From Streptomyces spinosus (GTDB lineage: Bacteria > Actinomycetota > Actinomycetes > Streptomycetales > Streptomycetaceae): a stretch of DNA of 64,000 bases. Below are positions 25,698 to 37,777 of this stretch, piece after piece (position 1 is the stretch's first letter; the number at the start of each line of letters is the position of its first letter). Position numbers and translations under genes: made by a program. Below the pieces are notes generated by a model that ran no database searches, was not told the origin of the DNA, and saw nothing but the letters and a program-made list of their open reading frames with translations. Where the stretch lies: positions 124,001-188,000 of the forward strand of contig NZ_JAINRC010000014.1 in NCBI RefSeq assembly GCF_020400655.1, in the 5' to 3' direction.

Positions 25698-26423
25698 GTG
25701 AGCAAGCGCAGCAAGGCTCTCCGCGCTGCGGACGCCAAGGTCGACCGGGAGAAGCTGTACGCCCCGCTCGAGGCCGTCCGTCTGGCCAAGGAGACCTCCA
25801 CGACCAAGTTCGACGCCACCGTCGAGGTCGCCTTCCGTCTGGGTGTCGACCCGCGCAAGGCCGACCAGATGGTCCGTGGCACCGTGAACCTTCCGCACGG
25901 CACCGGCAAGACCGCCCGGGTCCTGGTCTTCGCGACCGGTGACCGTGCTGCGGCCGCGGAGGCCGCCGGCGCCGACATCGTCGGCTCCGACGAACTGATC
26001 GACGAGGTGGCGAAGGGCCGTCTGGACTTCGACGCCGTCGTCGCCACCCCGGACCTCATGGGCAAGGTCGGCCGCCTCGGCCGCGTCCTCGGCCCGCGTG
26101 GTCTGATGCCGAACCCGAAGACCGGCACCGTCACCCCCGACGTCGCCAAGGCCGTCACCGACATCAAGGGCGGCAAGATCGAGTTCCGCGTCGACAAGCA
26201 CTCGAACCTGCACTTCATCATCGGCAAGGCGTCCTTCGACGACACCAAGCTGGTGGAGAACTACGGCGCCGCGCTGGAGGAGATCCTCCGTCTGAAGCCG
26301 TCCGCCGCCAAGGGTCGCTACATCAAGAAGGCCGCGGTCAGCACCACCATGGGCCCCGGCATCCCGGTCGACCCGAACCGCACCCGTAACCTCCTCGTCG
26401 AGGAGGACCCGGCCGCCGTCTGA
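25698..26423 (+). CDS. rplA: 50S ribosomal protein L1
   Basis: 241 residues from GTG with AGGAG upstream. KFDATVEVAFRLGVDPRKADQ and GRLGRVLGPRGLMPNPKTGT are L1 signatures. It forms the L1 stalk at the E site; in many bacteria L1 represses its own operon. A strong terminator follows. Confidence 0.97.
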   Translation: MSKRSKALRAADAKVDREKLYAPLEAVRLAKETSTTKFDATVEVAFRLGVDPRKADQMVRGTVNLPHGTGKTARVLVFATGDRAAAAEAAGADIVGSDELIDEVAKGRLDFDAVVATPDLMGKVGRLGRVLGPRGLMPNPKTGTVTPDVAKAVTDIKGGKIEFRVDKHSNLHFIIGKASFDDTKLVENYGAALEEILRLKPSAAKGRYIKKAAVSTTMGPGIPVDPNRTRNLLVEEDPAAV

Positions 26424-26465
26424 GCCCTCGGCTCAGCCCGGTAGCCGCGTCAGGTACGCGTGAAG

Positions 26466-26513
26466 AAAAGGGCGGGCCCTGGAACCTCGAAGGTTCCGGG
26501 CCCGTCCTTTCTT
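26466..26513 (+). terminator. rplKA terminator
   Basis: A stem of about 20 bp (GGGCGGGCCCTGGAACCT with AGGTTCCGGGCCCGTCC) flanked by A and T tracts (AAAA before, TTTCTTT after), 43 bases past rplA. Likely bidirectional. Confidence 0.9.
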
Positions 26514-26589
26514 TGTGCGACTTTTCGCACGACTGTCAGTGGCCTGGCATACGGTGCAGGCACAGGACACGTATTAGGGGTGGGAGTAC

Positions 26590-27510
26590 ATGATGAGCAC
26601 GATCGTGCGCCGGGCGGCCCTTTCCGCAGCCGTGGTGGCCGCGCTGACCGGAGTGGCCGCGTGCGGCTCCTCCGACTCCGGCAAGGACGGCGGTGAGAAG
26701 GCGGCCGGCAAGACCGCGACGCGCGTCAGCCCCATCGCCGCCCTGCGCTCCGCGGAGAAGTCCACGGACAAGGCCGACTCCGCCAAGGTGCGCTCCACCA
26801 CGTCCATCGGCAAGCTCATGTCGATGACCGCGAACGGCGCCCTCACCTGGGGCGACGGCCTCAAGGGCAACCTCACCATCACGTACACCGGCGGCCAGAT
26901 GGCCGAGCTGATGAAGAAGGCCGGCACGCAGTCGATGGAGGCCCGGTACCTGCCGGACGCCTACTACGCGCACATGAGCGACACGTACGCCCAGCAGGCG
27001 GGCGGCGGAAAGCACTGGATCAAGTACTCCTACGACGACCTCGCCAAGCTCGGCGGCGCCTCCGGTTCGTACATGAAGGACCAGATCCAGAACGCCACGC
27101 CGAACCAGTCCGTGAAGATGCTGCTGGCCTCCGGCGACGTCAAGAAGGTCGGCGAGGAGACGGTCTCCGGCGTCCACACCACCCACTACTCGGGCACGCT
27201 GAACGTCGCCGACCTCGCGGGCAAGACCAGCAACCTCAGCGCCGAGCAGTTGTCGGCCCTGAAGAAGCAGCTCAGCCAGGCCGGCGTCACCACCGACACG
27301 GTCGACATCTGGATCAACGACCAGGACCTGCTGGTCAAGAAGACCGAGAAGGCCGACACGGCCAACGGCGCCATGACCAACACGTCCTTCTACACCGACT
27401 ACGGCGTGAAGGTCACCGCCGAGGCGCCCCCGGCCGGCGACACCAAGGACTTCGCGGACATGCTGAAGGCCGGCGGCACGCTGTCGGGCGGCACCGGCGC
27501 CACGTCCTGA
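26590..27510 (+). CDS. Lipoprotein, LppX/LprG-like
   Basis: 306 residues, or 305 from the second ATG at 26593. Signal peptide with lipobox LTGVAAC (Cys25), then a Gly/Ser/Lys linker. The mature part (GQMAELMKKAGTQSMEARYL, HTTHYSGTLNVADLAGK, DIWINDQDLLVKKTEK) resembles the LppX_LprAFG fold of mycobacterial lipoproteins, which carry lipids. Placed between rplA and rplJ; role in Streptomyces unknown. Confidence 0.85.
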   Translation: MMSTIVRRAALSAAVVAALTGVAACGSSDSGKDGGEKAAGKTATRVSPIAALRSAEKSTDKADSAKVRSTTSIGKLMSMTANGALTWGDGLKGNLTITYTGGQMAELMKKAGTQSMEARYLPDAYYAHMSDTYAQQAGGGKHWIKYSYDDLAKLGGASGSYMKDQIQNATPNQSVKMLLASGDVKKVGEETVSGVHTTHYSGTLNVADLAGKTSNLSAEQLSALKKQLSQAGVTTDTVDIWINDQDLLVKKTEKADTANGAMTNTSFYTDYGVKVTAEAPPAGDTKDFADMLKAGGTLSGGTGATS

Positions 27511-27539
27511 CCCGCCGGAACACCGCCTCCCCGAGGCGG

Positions 27540-28300
27540 TGACGGGGAGGGCCTCCCGTGGGGGCTGCGGCCATGAGCCACGGTTTCCGCCGGGCAGGCT
27601 GCCCACCGCCAGGGCCTCCTGCCGAGGAGCCCCGGCCGGGGTCTGCGGCTCTGGATGGCCCGGCCTGGCCGGCCGTGCGCGAGTGGCCGGCACGCGCGAC
27701 GCCCTCCCGGCAGAGGCCGGCTCGCTCGGGCAGAGACCGCGGCCAGGGGGCGTTCGCCCCGGGCCACGGCCTCCCGTCGCTCGGCCCGCTCCCGGGCCGT
27801 GACCTCCCGCCCTCGCCGCGCTCGCTCGGGCCGGGGCTGCGGTCAGGGGTCGCTTGCCCGGGCGACGGCCTTCCGTCCTCGGCCCGCGCGTCTTGGCTCG
27901 GGCGCCGACGCGGATCGCTCGTCCGAGCCACGGCCTCCCGCAGAGGCCGGCTCGCCCGGGTGAGGGGCCGCGGCCACGAGTCGCTCGTCCGGTCCCGGGC
28001 CCCCGTCACGGCCTGCCCGCTCGCGCCATGGCCCTTGGTCCCCGGCACGCTCGTCAGAACCAGGGCTGCGGCCACGGGGCGCTCGTCCGAGCCACGGCCT
28101 CCCGCCACCGCCCGCCCCGCAGGGGCCTGCCCGCCGGAGCCCGGCCTCACGCCGCCGCCCGCCCCCGCAAGGGGGCCCGCTCGCCCCGGCCACGGCTTCT
28201 CGTCGCAGCCCGCCGCAGGCGTCGCACCCTCTCGTCGCAGCCCGCCGCAGGCGCCTCACCCCCCGTCACGCCCCGCCGCAGGCGCCGCACCTCCCCGTGG
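27540..28300. repeat. Degenerate GC-rich repeat tract
   Basis: A tract of diverged repeats with units of about 60-100 bases. The recurring core resembles GGGCTGCGGCCACGGG followed by CGCTCGTCCGAGCCACGG and CCTCCCG, seen near 27560, 27740, 27835, 27905, 27965 and 28065. No frame looks like a genuine protein; open frames on both strands are Arg/Pro/Gly-rich and only echo the repeat. It lies between the lipoprotein gene and the rplJ leader. Confidence 0.65.
28198..28293. repeat. 32-bp tandem repeat, three copies
   Basis: Unit TCTCGTCGCAGCCCGCCGCA plus GGCGTCGCACCC at 28198-28229, repeated at 28230-28261 with two changes near its end and at 28262-28293 with more changes. It forms the end of the larger repeat tract. 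Confidence 0.8.
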
Positions 28301-28544
28301 AGGGCCGCCGGACCTGTCCGGGGAGCGTGTTGCCCCGGGCGGCGTGGGCCTAAACGGCTGATTTGCTCGGAGGAGGTCGCGTCCCGTACTCTCTTCGAGA
28401 AGCCAAAGACCGCTGGTCGTTGCCGTGCGCTCGAATGAGGGTGCGGTGGCCGAAGGATCCGCTGAAAAGTGGACGACCCGCGCAGGTGACAGTGGAAGAA
28501 CTCCCGGAGTGCGCGCGCCGAGCGCGTGTGCGGCCGGTCGAGTC

Positions 28545-28578
28545 CGCCCCGTGCGCCTGCGCCGGGGCGTTTCGTTTT
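28545..28578 (+). promoter_or_regulatory. Attenuator-like hairpin in rplJ leader
   Basis: CGCCCC (28545-28550) and GGGGCG (28564-28569), with an inner GCGCCTGCGC stem, followed by TTTCGTTTT. It lies 59 bases before rplJ within the leader. Position and form fit a terminator controlled by L10(L12)4 binding, as in the L10 leader class; the antiterminator partner was not worked out. Confidence 0.6.
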
Positions 28579-28636
28579 CCCCAGTCCTCCTTCGGGTCCG
28601 CGCGGTCCGAATCACCCGGAAGGAGGCCGAGGCTCT

Positions 28637-29167
28637 ATGGCGAGGCCCGACAAGGCTGCCGCGGTTGCTGAGCTGACGGACAAGTTCCGCAGCTCGAACG
28701 CCGCCGTGCTGACCGAGTACCGCGGTCTCACCGTGGCGCAGCTCAAGACGCTGCGCCGGTCGCTCGGTGAGAACGCCCAGTACGCCGTGGTGAAGAACAC
28801 GCTGACCAAGATTGCGGCCAACGAGGCCGGGATCACGCTGGACGACCAGCTCTTCGCTGGTCCGACGGCCGTCGCCTTCGTCACCGGTGACCCGGTGGAG
28901 TCGGCGAAGGGTCTCCGTGACTTCGCCAAGGACAACCCCAATCTCGTCATCAAGGGCGGTGTCCTTGACGGCAAGGCGCTGTCCGCCGACGAGATCAAGA
29001 AGCTTGCGGACCTCGAGTCCCGCGAGGTTCTGCTCAGCAAGCTGGCCGGTGCCTTCAAGGCGAAGCAGTCCCAGGCTGCCTCCGTCTTCCAGGCGCTGCC
29101 GTCGAAGCTCGTCCGCACCGTGGACGCGCTGCGCGCCAAGCAGGCCGAGCAGGGCGGTGCCGAGTAA
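28637..29167 (+). CDS. rplJ: 50S ribosomal protein L10
   Basis: 176 residues. ARPDKAAAVAELTDKFRSS, then EYRGLTVAQLKTLRRSLGE; the C-terminal helix that holds L7/L12 dimers is present. ATG at 28637 with GGAGG 8 bases upstream; open frame to 28526 is leader. L10 usually represses its own operon by binding the leader. Confidence 0.96.
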   Translation: MARPDKAAAVAELTDKFRSSNAAVLTEYRGLTVAQLKTLRRSLGENAQYAVVKNTLTKIAANEAGITLDDQLFAGPTAVAFVTGDPVESAKGLRDFAKDNPNLVIKGGVLDGKALSADEIKKLADLESREVLLSKLAGAFKAKQSQAASVFQALPSKLVRTVDALRAKQAEQGGAE

Positions 29168-29278
29168 TTCGGCTCGCTTTCTGATCCGCGCCCACGGCAC
29201 GGGTCGCAGCGGGCCGACGTACGCCCGCCTTACCCAGTACATCCGGCACCTGCCGATTTGAGTGGAAGGACCGCCATC

Positions 29279-29668
29279 ATGGCGAAGCTCAGCCAGGAAG
29301 ACCTGCTTGCCCAGTTCGAGGAGATGACCCTCATCGAGCTCTCCGAGTTCGTGAAGGCCTTCGAGGAGAAGTTCGACGTCACCGCCGCCGCTGCCGCGCC
29401 GGTCGTCGTCGCCGGTGGTGCCGCTGGTGGCGCCGCCGCCGAGGCCGAGGAGGAGAAGGACGAGTTCGACGTCATCCTCACCGGCGCCGGCGAGAAGAAG
29501 ATCCAGGTCATCAAGGTCGTGCGTGAGCTGACCTCCCTGGGTCTGAAGGAGGCCAAGGACCTCGTCGACGGCACCCCGAAGCCGGTCCTCGAGAAGGTCA
29601 ACAAGGAGCAGGCCGACAAGGCCGCCGAGGCCCTCAAGGGCGCCGGCGCGTCCGTCGAGGTCAAGTAA
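29279..29668 (+). CDS. rplL: 50S ribosomal protein L7/L12
   Basis: 129 residues. N-terminal dimer domain (AKLSQEDLLAQFEEMTLIEL), an Ala/Gly/Glu hinge at about 38-60, then the factor-binding domain with KEAKDLVDGTPKPVLE. It forms the stalk with L10. ATG at 29279 with GGAAGGA upstream. Confidence 0.97.
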   Translation: MAKLSQEDLLAQFEEMTLIELSEFVKAFEEKFDVTAAAAAPVVVAGGAAGGAAAEAEEEKDEFDVILTGAGEKKIQVIKVVRELTSLGLKEAKDLVDGTPKPVLEKVNKEQADKAAEALKGAGASVEVK

Positions 29669-29717
29669 GACCTTCGCGACCGCCGAAACGGCCCCCTAGG
29701 GCTGTAACGCGAACGCA

Positions 29718-29755
29718 CCGAAGGGCGATCATCCATCCGGGTGGTCGCCCTTCGG
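29718..29755 (+). terminator. Hairpin after rplL
   Basis: CCGAAGGGCGA (29718-29728) and TCGCCCTTCGG (29745-29755). It lacks a T tract. Likely partial termination between rplJL and rpoBC, which lowers polymerase relative to stalk protein output. Confidence 0.7.
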
Positions 29756-30024
29756 CGTTCCCCGGGGTCCGGCTGGGCTGCCTTGCACCTCTGTTCGTGA
29801 GGGGTAAGGTGATCTTCGTCGTGTCTCCCGATGCGCCGGTTCCGGCAAGGAACCCTTGACGAACCGCACGCAGCGCGCAATTCTCAGGACGCGTCGTCAC
29901 AAGGATCCGAATCCGAGGCATGGATCGGCGACGAAGAGGGCAGTATCAACGTGCGTTGAGGGCAGGCATGCCGAGGGCGTTGAAGAGGGCGTTGAGGGCA
30001 ACGAGGGTCTTCGAAAACCCGCAC

Positions 30025-30053
30025 TGGACATCAGTGTGCCAAGTGGCTACACT
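30025..30053 (+). promoter_or_regulatory. rpoB promoter candidate
   Basis: TGGACA (30025-30030) and TACACT (30048-30053) with a 17-base spacer, near the consensus for the main vegetative sigma factor, 164 bases before the rpoB start. Confidence 0.65.
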
Positions 30054-30217
30054 GTCCCTTTGCGCTGCCTGTTAGCTGTCCCCTGCCCGTCACCAGGGGT
30101 CTGCCCTCTTTTGAGCACAGTCGACCGAAGCCCCCCTGACCTGGGGTTTCCGTCTCTGTGTACGGGAGAGGGACCGGTACGCGCGTAGTGAGTCCGAGCC
30201 CTCGGAAGGACCCCCTC

Positions 30218-33200
30218 TTGGCCGCCTCGCGCACTGCCTCGACCGCGAATACGAACAACGGCGCCAGCACCGCCCCGCTGCGCATCTCCTTTGCAAAGAT
30301 CAAGGAGCCCCTCGAGGTTCCGAACCTGCTCGCGCTGCAGACCGAGAGCTTTGACTGGCTGCTCGGCAACACCGCCTGGCAGACTCGGGTCGAGGAGGCC
30401 CTTGAGAACGGTCAGGACGTCCCCACCAAGTCCGGTCTGGAGGAGATCTTCGAGGAGATCTCCCCGATCGAGGACTTCTCCGGGTCGATGTCGCTGACGT
30501 TCCGGGACCACCGCTTCGAGCCGCCCAAGAACTCGATCGACGAGTGCAAGGAGCGCGACTTCACGTACGCCGCCCCGCTCTTCGTCACCGCCGAGTTCAC
30601 CAACAACGAGACCGGCGAGATCAAGTCCCAGACCGTCTTCATGGGCGACTTCCCGCTCATGACGAACAAGGGCACTTTCGTCATCAACGGCACCGAGCGT
30701 GTCGTGGTGTCGCAGCTGGTCCGTTCCCCCGGTGTCTACTTCGACTCCAGCATCGACAAGACCTCTGACAAGGACATCTTCTCCGCCAAGATCATCCCGT
30801 CCCGGGGTGCCTGGCTGGAGATGGAGATCGACAAGCGCGACATGGTCGGTGTCCGCATCGACCGCAAGCGCAAGCAGTCGGTCACCGTGCTGCTGAAGGC
30901 GCTCGGCTGGACGACCGAGCAGATCCTTGAGGAGTTCGGCGACTACGAGTCGATGCGCGCCACCCTGGAGAAGGACCACACCCAGGGCCAGGACGACGCG
31001 CTGCTCGACATCTACCGCAAGCTGCGCCCGGGCGAGCCCCCCACGCGTGAGGCCGCGCAGACGCTGCTGGAGAACCTCTACTTCAACCCCAAGCGCTACG
31101 ACCTCGCCAAGGTCGGCCGCTACAAGGTCAACAAGAAGCTGGGTACGGACACCCCGCTGGACGCGGGCATCCTGACCGTCGAGGACATCATCGCGACGAT
31201 CAAGTACCTGGTGAAGCTGCACGCCGGCGAGACCGAGACCACCGGTGACAACGGCGAGACGGTCGTCGTCGAGACCGACGACATCGACCACTTCGGCAAC
31301 CGTCGTCTGCGCAGCGTCGGCGAGCTCATCCAGAACCAGGTCCGCACGGGTCTGGCGCGTATGGAGCGTGTCGTCCGCGAGCGGATGACGACCCAGGACG
31401 TCGAGGCGATCACGCCGCAGACCCTGATCAACATCCGGCCGGTCGTCGCCTCCATCAAGGAGTTCTTCGGCACCAGCCAGCTGTCCCAGTTCATGGACCA
31501 GAACAACCCGCTGTCGGGTCTCACCCACAAGCGCCGTCTGTCGGCCCTTGGCCCGGGTGGTCTCTCCCGTGAGCGGGCCGGCTTCGAGGTCCGTGACGTG
31601 CACCCGTCGCACTACGGCCGTATGTGCCCGATCGAGACGCCGGAAGGCCCGAACATCGGTCTGATCGGCTCGCTCGCCTCCTACGGCCGGGTCAACGCGT
31701 TCGGCTTCGTCGAGACCCCGTACCGCAAGGTCATCGACGGCCAGGTCACCGACGAGGTCGACTACCTGACCGCCGACGAGGAGGACCGCTTCGTCATCGC
31801 GCAGGCCAACGCGCCGTTGACGAACGACCTCCGGTTCGAGGAGAGCCGCGTGCTCGTCCGCCGTCGTGGCGGCGAGGTCGACTACGTCGGCCCCGAGGAC
31901 GTGGACTACATGGACGTCTCGCCGCGCCAGATGGTGTCGGTCGCGACCGCCATGATCCCCTTCCTCGAGCACGACGACGCCAACCGTGCCCTCATGGGCG
32001 CGAACATGATGCGCCAGGCCGTTCCGCTGATTAAGTCGGAGGCCCCGCTCGTCGGCACCGGCATGGAGTACCGCTCCGCCGTCGACGCCGGCGACGTCGT
32101 CAAGGCCGAGAAGGCCGGTGTGGTCCAGGAGGTCTCCGCGGACTACATCACCACCGCCAACGACGACGGCACGTACATCACGTACCGCCTGGCCAAGTTC
32201 GCCCGCTCCAACCAGGGCACCTCGGTCAACCAGAAGGTCATCGTCAACGAGGGCGACCGCGTCGTCGAGGGCCAGGTCCTCGCCGACGGCCCGGCCACCC
32301 AGAACGGCGAGATGGCCCTCGGCAAGAACCTGCTCGTGGCGTTCATGCCGTGGGAGGGTCACAACTACGAGGACGCGATCATCCTGTCGCAGCGCCTCGT
32401 GCAGGACGACGTCCTCTCCTCGATCCACATCGAGGAGCACGAGGTCGACGCCCGTGACACCAAGCTCGGCCCCGAGGAGATCACCCGGGACATCCCGAAC
32501 GTCTCCGAGGAGGTCCTCGCCGACCTCGACGAGCGCGGCATCATCCGCATCGGCGCCGAGGTCATCGCCGGTGACATCCTCGTCGGCAAGGTCACCCCGA
32601 AGGGTGAGACCGAGCTGACGCCGGAGGAGCGCCTGCTGCGCGCGATCTTCGGTGAGAAGGCCCGTGAGGTCCGTGACACCTCGCTGAAGGTGCCGCACGG
32701 CGAGACCGGCAAGGTCATCGGTGTGCGCGTCTTCGACCGCGAGGAGGGCGACGAGCTGCCGCCGGGCGTGAACCAGCTGGTCCGCGTCTACGTCGCGCAG
32801 AAGCGCAAGATCACCGACGGTGACAAGCTCGCCGGCCGGCACGGCAACAAGGGTGTCATCTCCAAGATCCTGCCGATCGAGGACATGCCGTTCCTGGAGG
32901 ACGGCACCCCGGTCGACATCATCCTCAACCCGCTGGGTGTGCCGTCCCGAATGAACCCGGGACAGGTGCTGGAGATCCACCTCGGCTGGCTCGCCAGCCG
33001 CGGCTGGGACGTCTCCGGCCTCGCGGAGGAGTGGGCCCAGCGCCTGCAGGCCATCGGCGCCGACCAGGTCGCCCCCGGCACCAACGTCGCGACCCCGGTC
33101 TTCGACGGTGCCCGTGAGGACGAGCTGGCGGGTCTGCTGCAGCACACCATCCCGAACCGGGACGGCGAGCGCATGGTGCTCCCGACCGGTAAGGCGCGGC

Positions 33201-33703
33201 TGTTCGACGGCCGTAGCGGTGAGCCGTTCCCGGACCCGATCTCGGTCGGCTACATGTACATCCTGAAGCTGCACCACCTGGTCGACGACAAGCTCCACGC
33301 CCGCTCGACCGGTCCGTACTCGATGATCACCCAGCAGCCGCTGGGTGGTAAGGCCCAGTTCGGTGGCCAGCGGTTCGGTGAGATGGAGGTGTGGGCCCTC
33401 GAGGCCTACGGCGCCGCGTACGCCCTCCAGGAGCTGCTGACCATCAAGTCCGACGACGTCACCGGCCGCGTGAAGGTCTACGAGGCCATCGTCAAGGGCG
33501 AGAACATCCCCGAGCCCGGCATCCCCGAGTCCTTCAAGGTGCTCATCAAGGAGATGCAGTCGCTCTGCCTGAACGTGGAGGTGCTGTCCAGCGACGGTAT
33601 GTCCATCGAGATGCGCGACACCGACGAGGACGTCTTCCGCGCTGCGGAGGAGCTCGGCATCGACCTGTCCCGGCGCGAGCCGAGCAGCGTCGAAGAGGTC
33701 TGA
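30218..33703 (+). CDS. rpoB: DNA-directed RNA polymerase subunit beta
   Basis: 1161 residues from a TTG start at 30218, chosen because GGAAGGA lies 7 bases upstream and similarity begins at AASRTASTANTNNGAST. The frame is open to 30158. The rifampicin region is the usual sensitive form (GTSQLSQFMDQNNPLSGLTH, KRRLSALGPGGL). Core subunit with the catalytic fork loop and link to beta-prime. Confidence 0.97.
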   Translation: MAASRTASTANTNNGASTAPLRISFAKIKEPLEVPNLLALQTESFDWLLGNTAWQTRVEEALENGQDVPTKSGLEEIFEEISPIEDFSGSMSLTFRDHRFEPPKNSIDECKERDFTYAAPLFVTAEFTNNETGEIKSQTVFMGDFPLMTNKGTFVINGTERVVVSQLVRSPGVYFDSSIDKTSDKDIFSAKIIPSRGAWLEMEIDKRDMVGVRIDRKRKQSVTVLLKALGWTTEQILEEFGDYESMRATLEKDHTQGQDDALLDIYRKLRPGEPPTREAAQTLLENLYFNPKRYDLAKVGRYKVNKKLGTDTPLDAGILTVEDIIATIKYLVKLHAGETETTGDNGETVVVETDDIDHFGNRRLRSVGELIQNQVRTGLARMERVVRERMTTQDVEAITPQTLINIRPVVASIKEFFGTSQLSQFMDQNNPLSGLTHKRRLSALGPGGLSRERAGFEVRDVHPSHYGRMCPIETPEGPNIGLIGSLASYGRVNAFGFVETPYRKVIDGQVTDEVDYLTADEEDRFVIAQANAPLTNDLRFEESRVLVRRRGGEVDYVGPEDVDYMDVSPRQMVSVATAMIPFLEHDDANRALMGANMMRQAVPLIKSEAPLVGTGMEYRSAVDAGDVVKAEKAGVVQEVSADYITTANDDGTYITYRLAKFARSNQGTSVNQKVIVNEGDRVVEGQVLADGPATQNGEMALGKNLLVAFMPWEGHNYEDAIILSQRLVQDDVLSSIHIEEHEVDARDTKLGPEEITRDIPNVSEEVLADLDERGIIRIGAEVIAGDILVGKVTPKGETELTPEERLLRAIFGEKAREVRDTSLKVPHGETGKVIGVRVFDREEGDELPPGVNQLVRVYVAQKRKITDGDKLAGRHGNKGVISKILPIEDMPFLEDGTPVDIILNPLGVPSRMNPGQVLEIHLGWLASRGWDVSGLAEEWAQRLQAIGADQVAPGTNVATPVFDGAREDELAGLLQHTIPNRDGERMVLPTGKARLFDGRSGEPFPDPISVGYMYILKLHHLVDDKLHARSTGPYSMITQQPLGGKAQFGGQRFGEMEVWALEAYGAAYALQELLTIKSDDVTGRVKVYEAIVKGENIPEPGIPESFKVLIKEMQSLCLNVEVLSSDGMSIEMRDTDEDVFRAAEELGIDLSRREPSSVEEV

Positions 33704-33805
33704 CGGGAGTCCGGTAGGGGCCTCGCCGCCGTGTGAGGCCCCCGCCGACCCCCAGGCCCCCGTTTCAGACCACAGACTTACGACCCTGAGAGGGATTGAC
33801 GCATA

Positions 33806-37705
<3,900 letters not shown>

Positions 37706-37719
37706 GCGAGTGGCTTGAA

Positions 37720-37761
37720 CCGAAGGGCGGTCACCCCCGCGAGGGGGTGGCCGCCCTTCGG
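37720..37761. terminator. rpoBC terminator (bidirectional)
   Basis: CCGAAGGGCGG and CCGCCCTTCGG enclose CACCCCC/GGGGGTG around GCGA: a long near-perfect stem 14 bases past rpoC. It also lies just past the convergent protease gene and may serve both. Confidence 0.9.
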
Positions 37762-37777
37762 CGTGTCCGGGACCGGG

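Larger units (their letters stand above)
29669..30217. other. Intergenic, rplL / rpoB
   Basis: 549 bases without a gene. It holds a hairpin at 29718-29755, a weak candidate promoter TTGCAC-N16-TAAGGT (29783-29810), a direct repeat of GCGTTGAGGGCA (around 29953 and 29989), and a strong rpoB promoter candidate at 30025-30053. The rpoB leader after it is about 160 bases long. Confidence 0.6.

Noticed and set aside
27558..28361. Plus-strand 267-codon and minus-strand 245-codon frames in the repeat tract
   Set aside because: Both only mirror the GC-rich DNA repeats, have no ribosome site, and show no protein-like composition.
31400..31700. Rifampicin-resistance changes in rpoB
   Set aside because: The cluster region reads as the usual sensitive sequence; likewise S12 keeps both lysines linked to streptomycin sensitivity.
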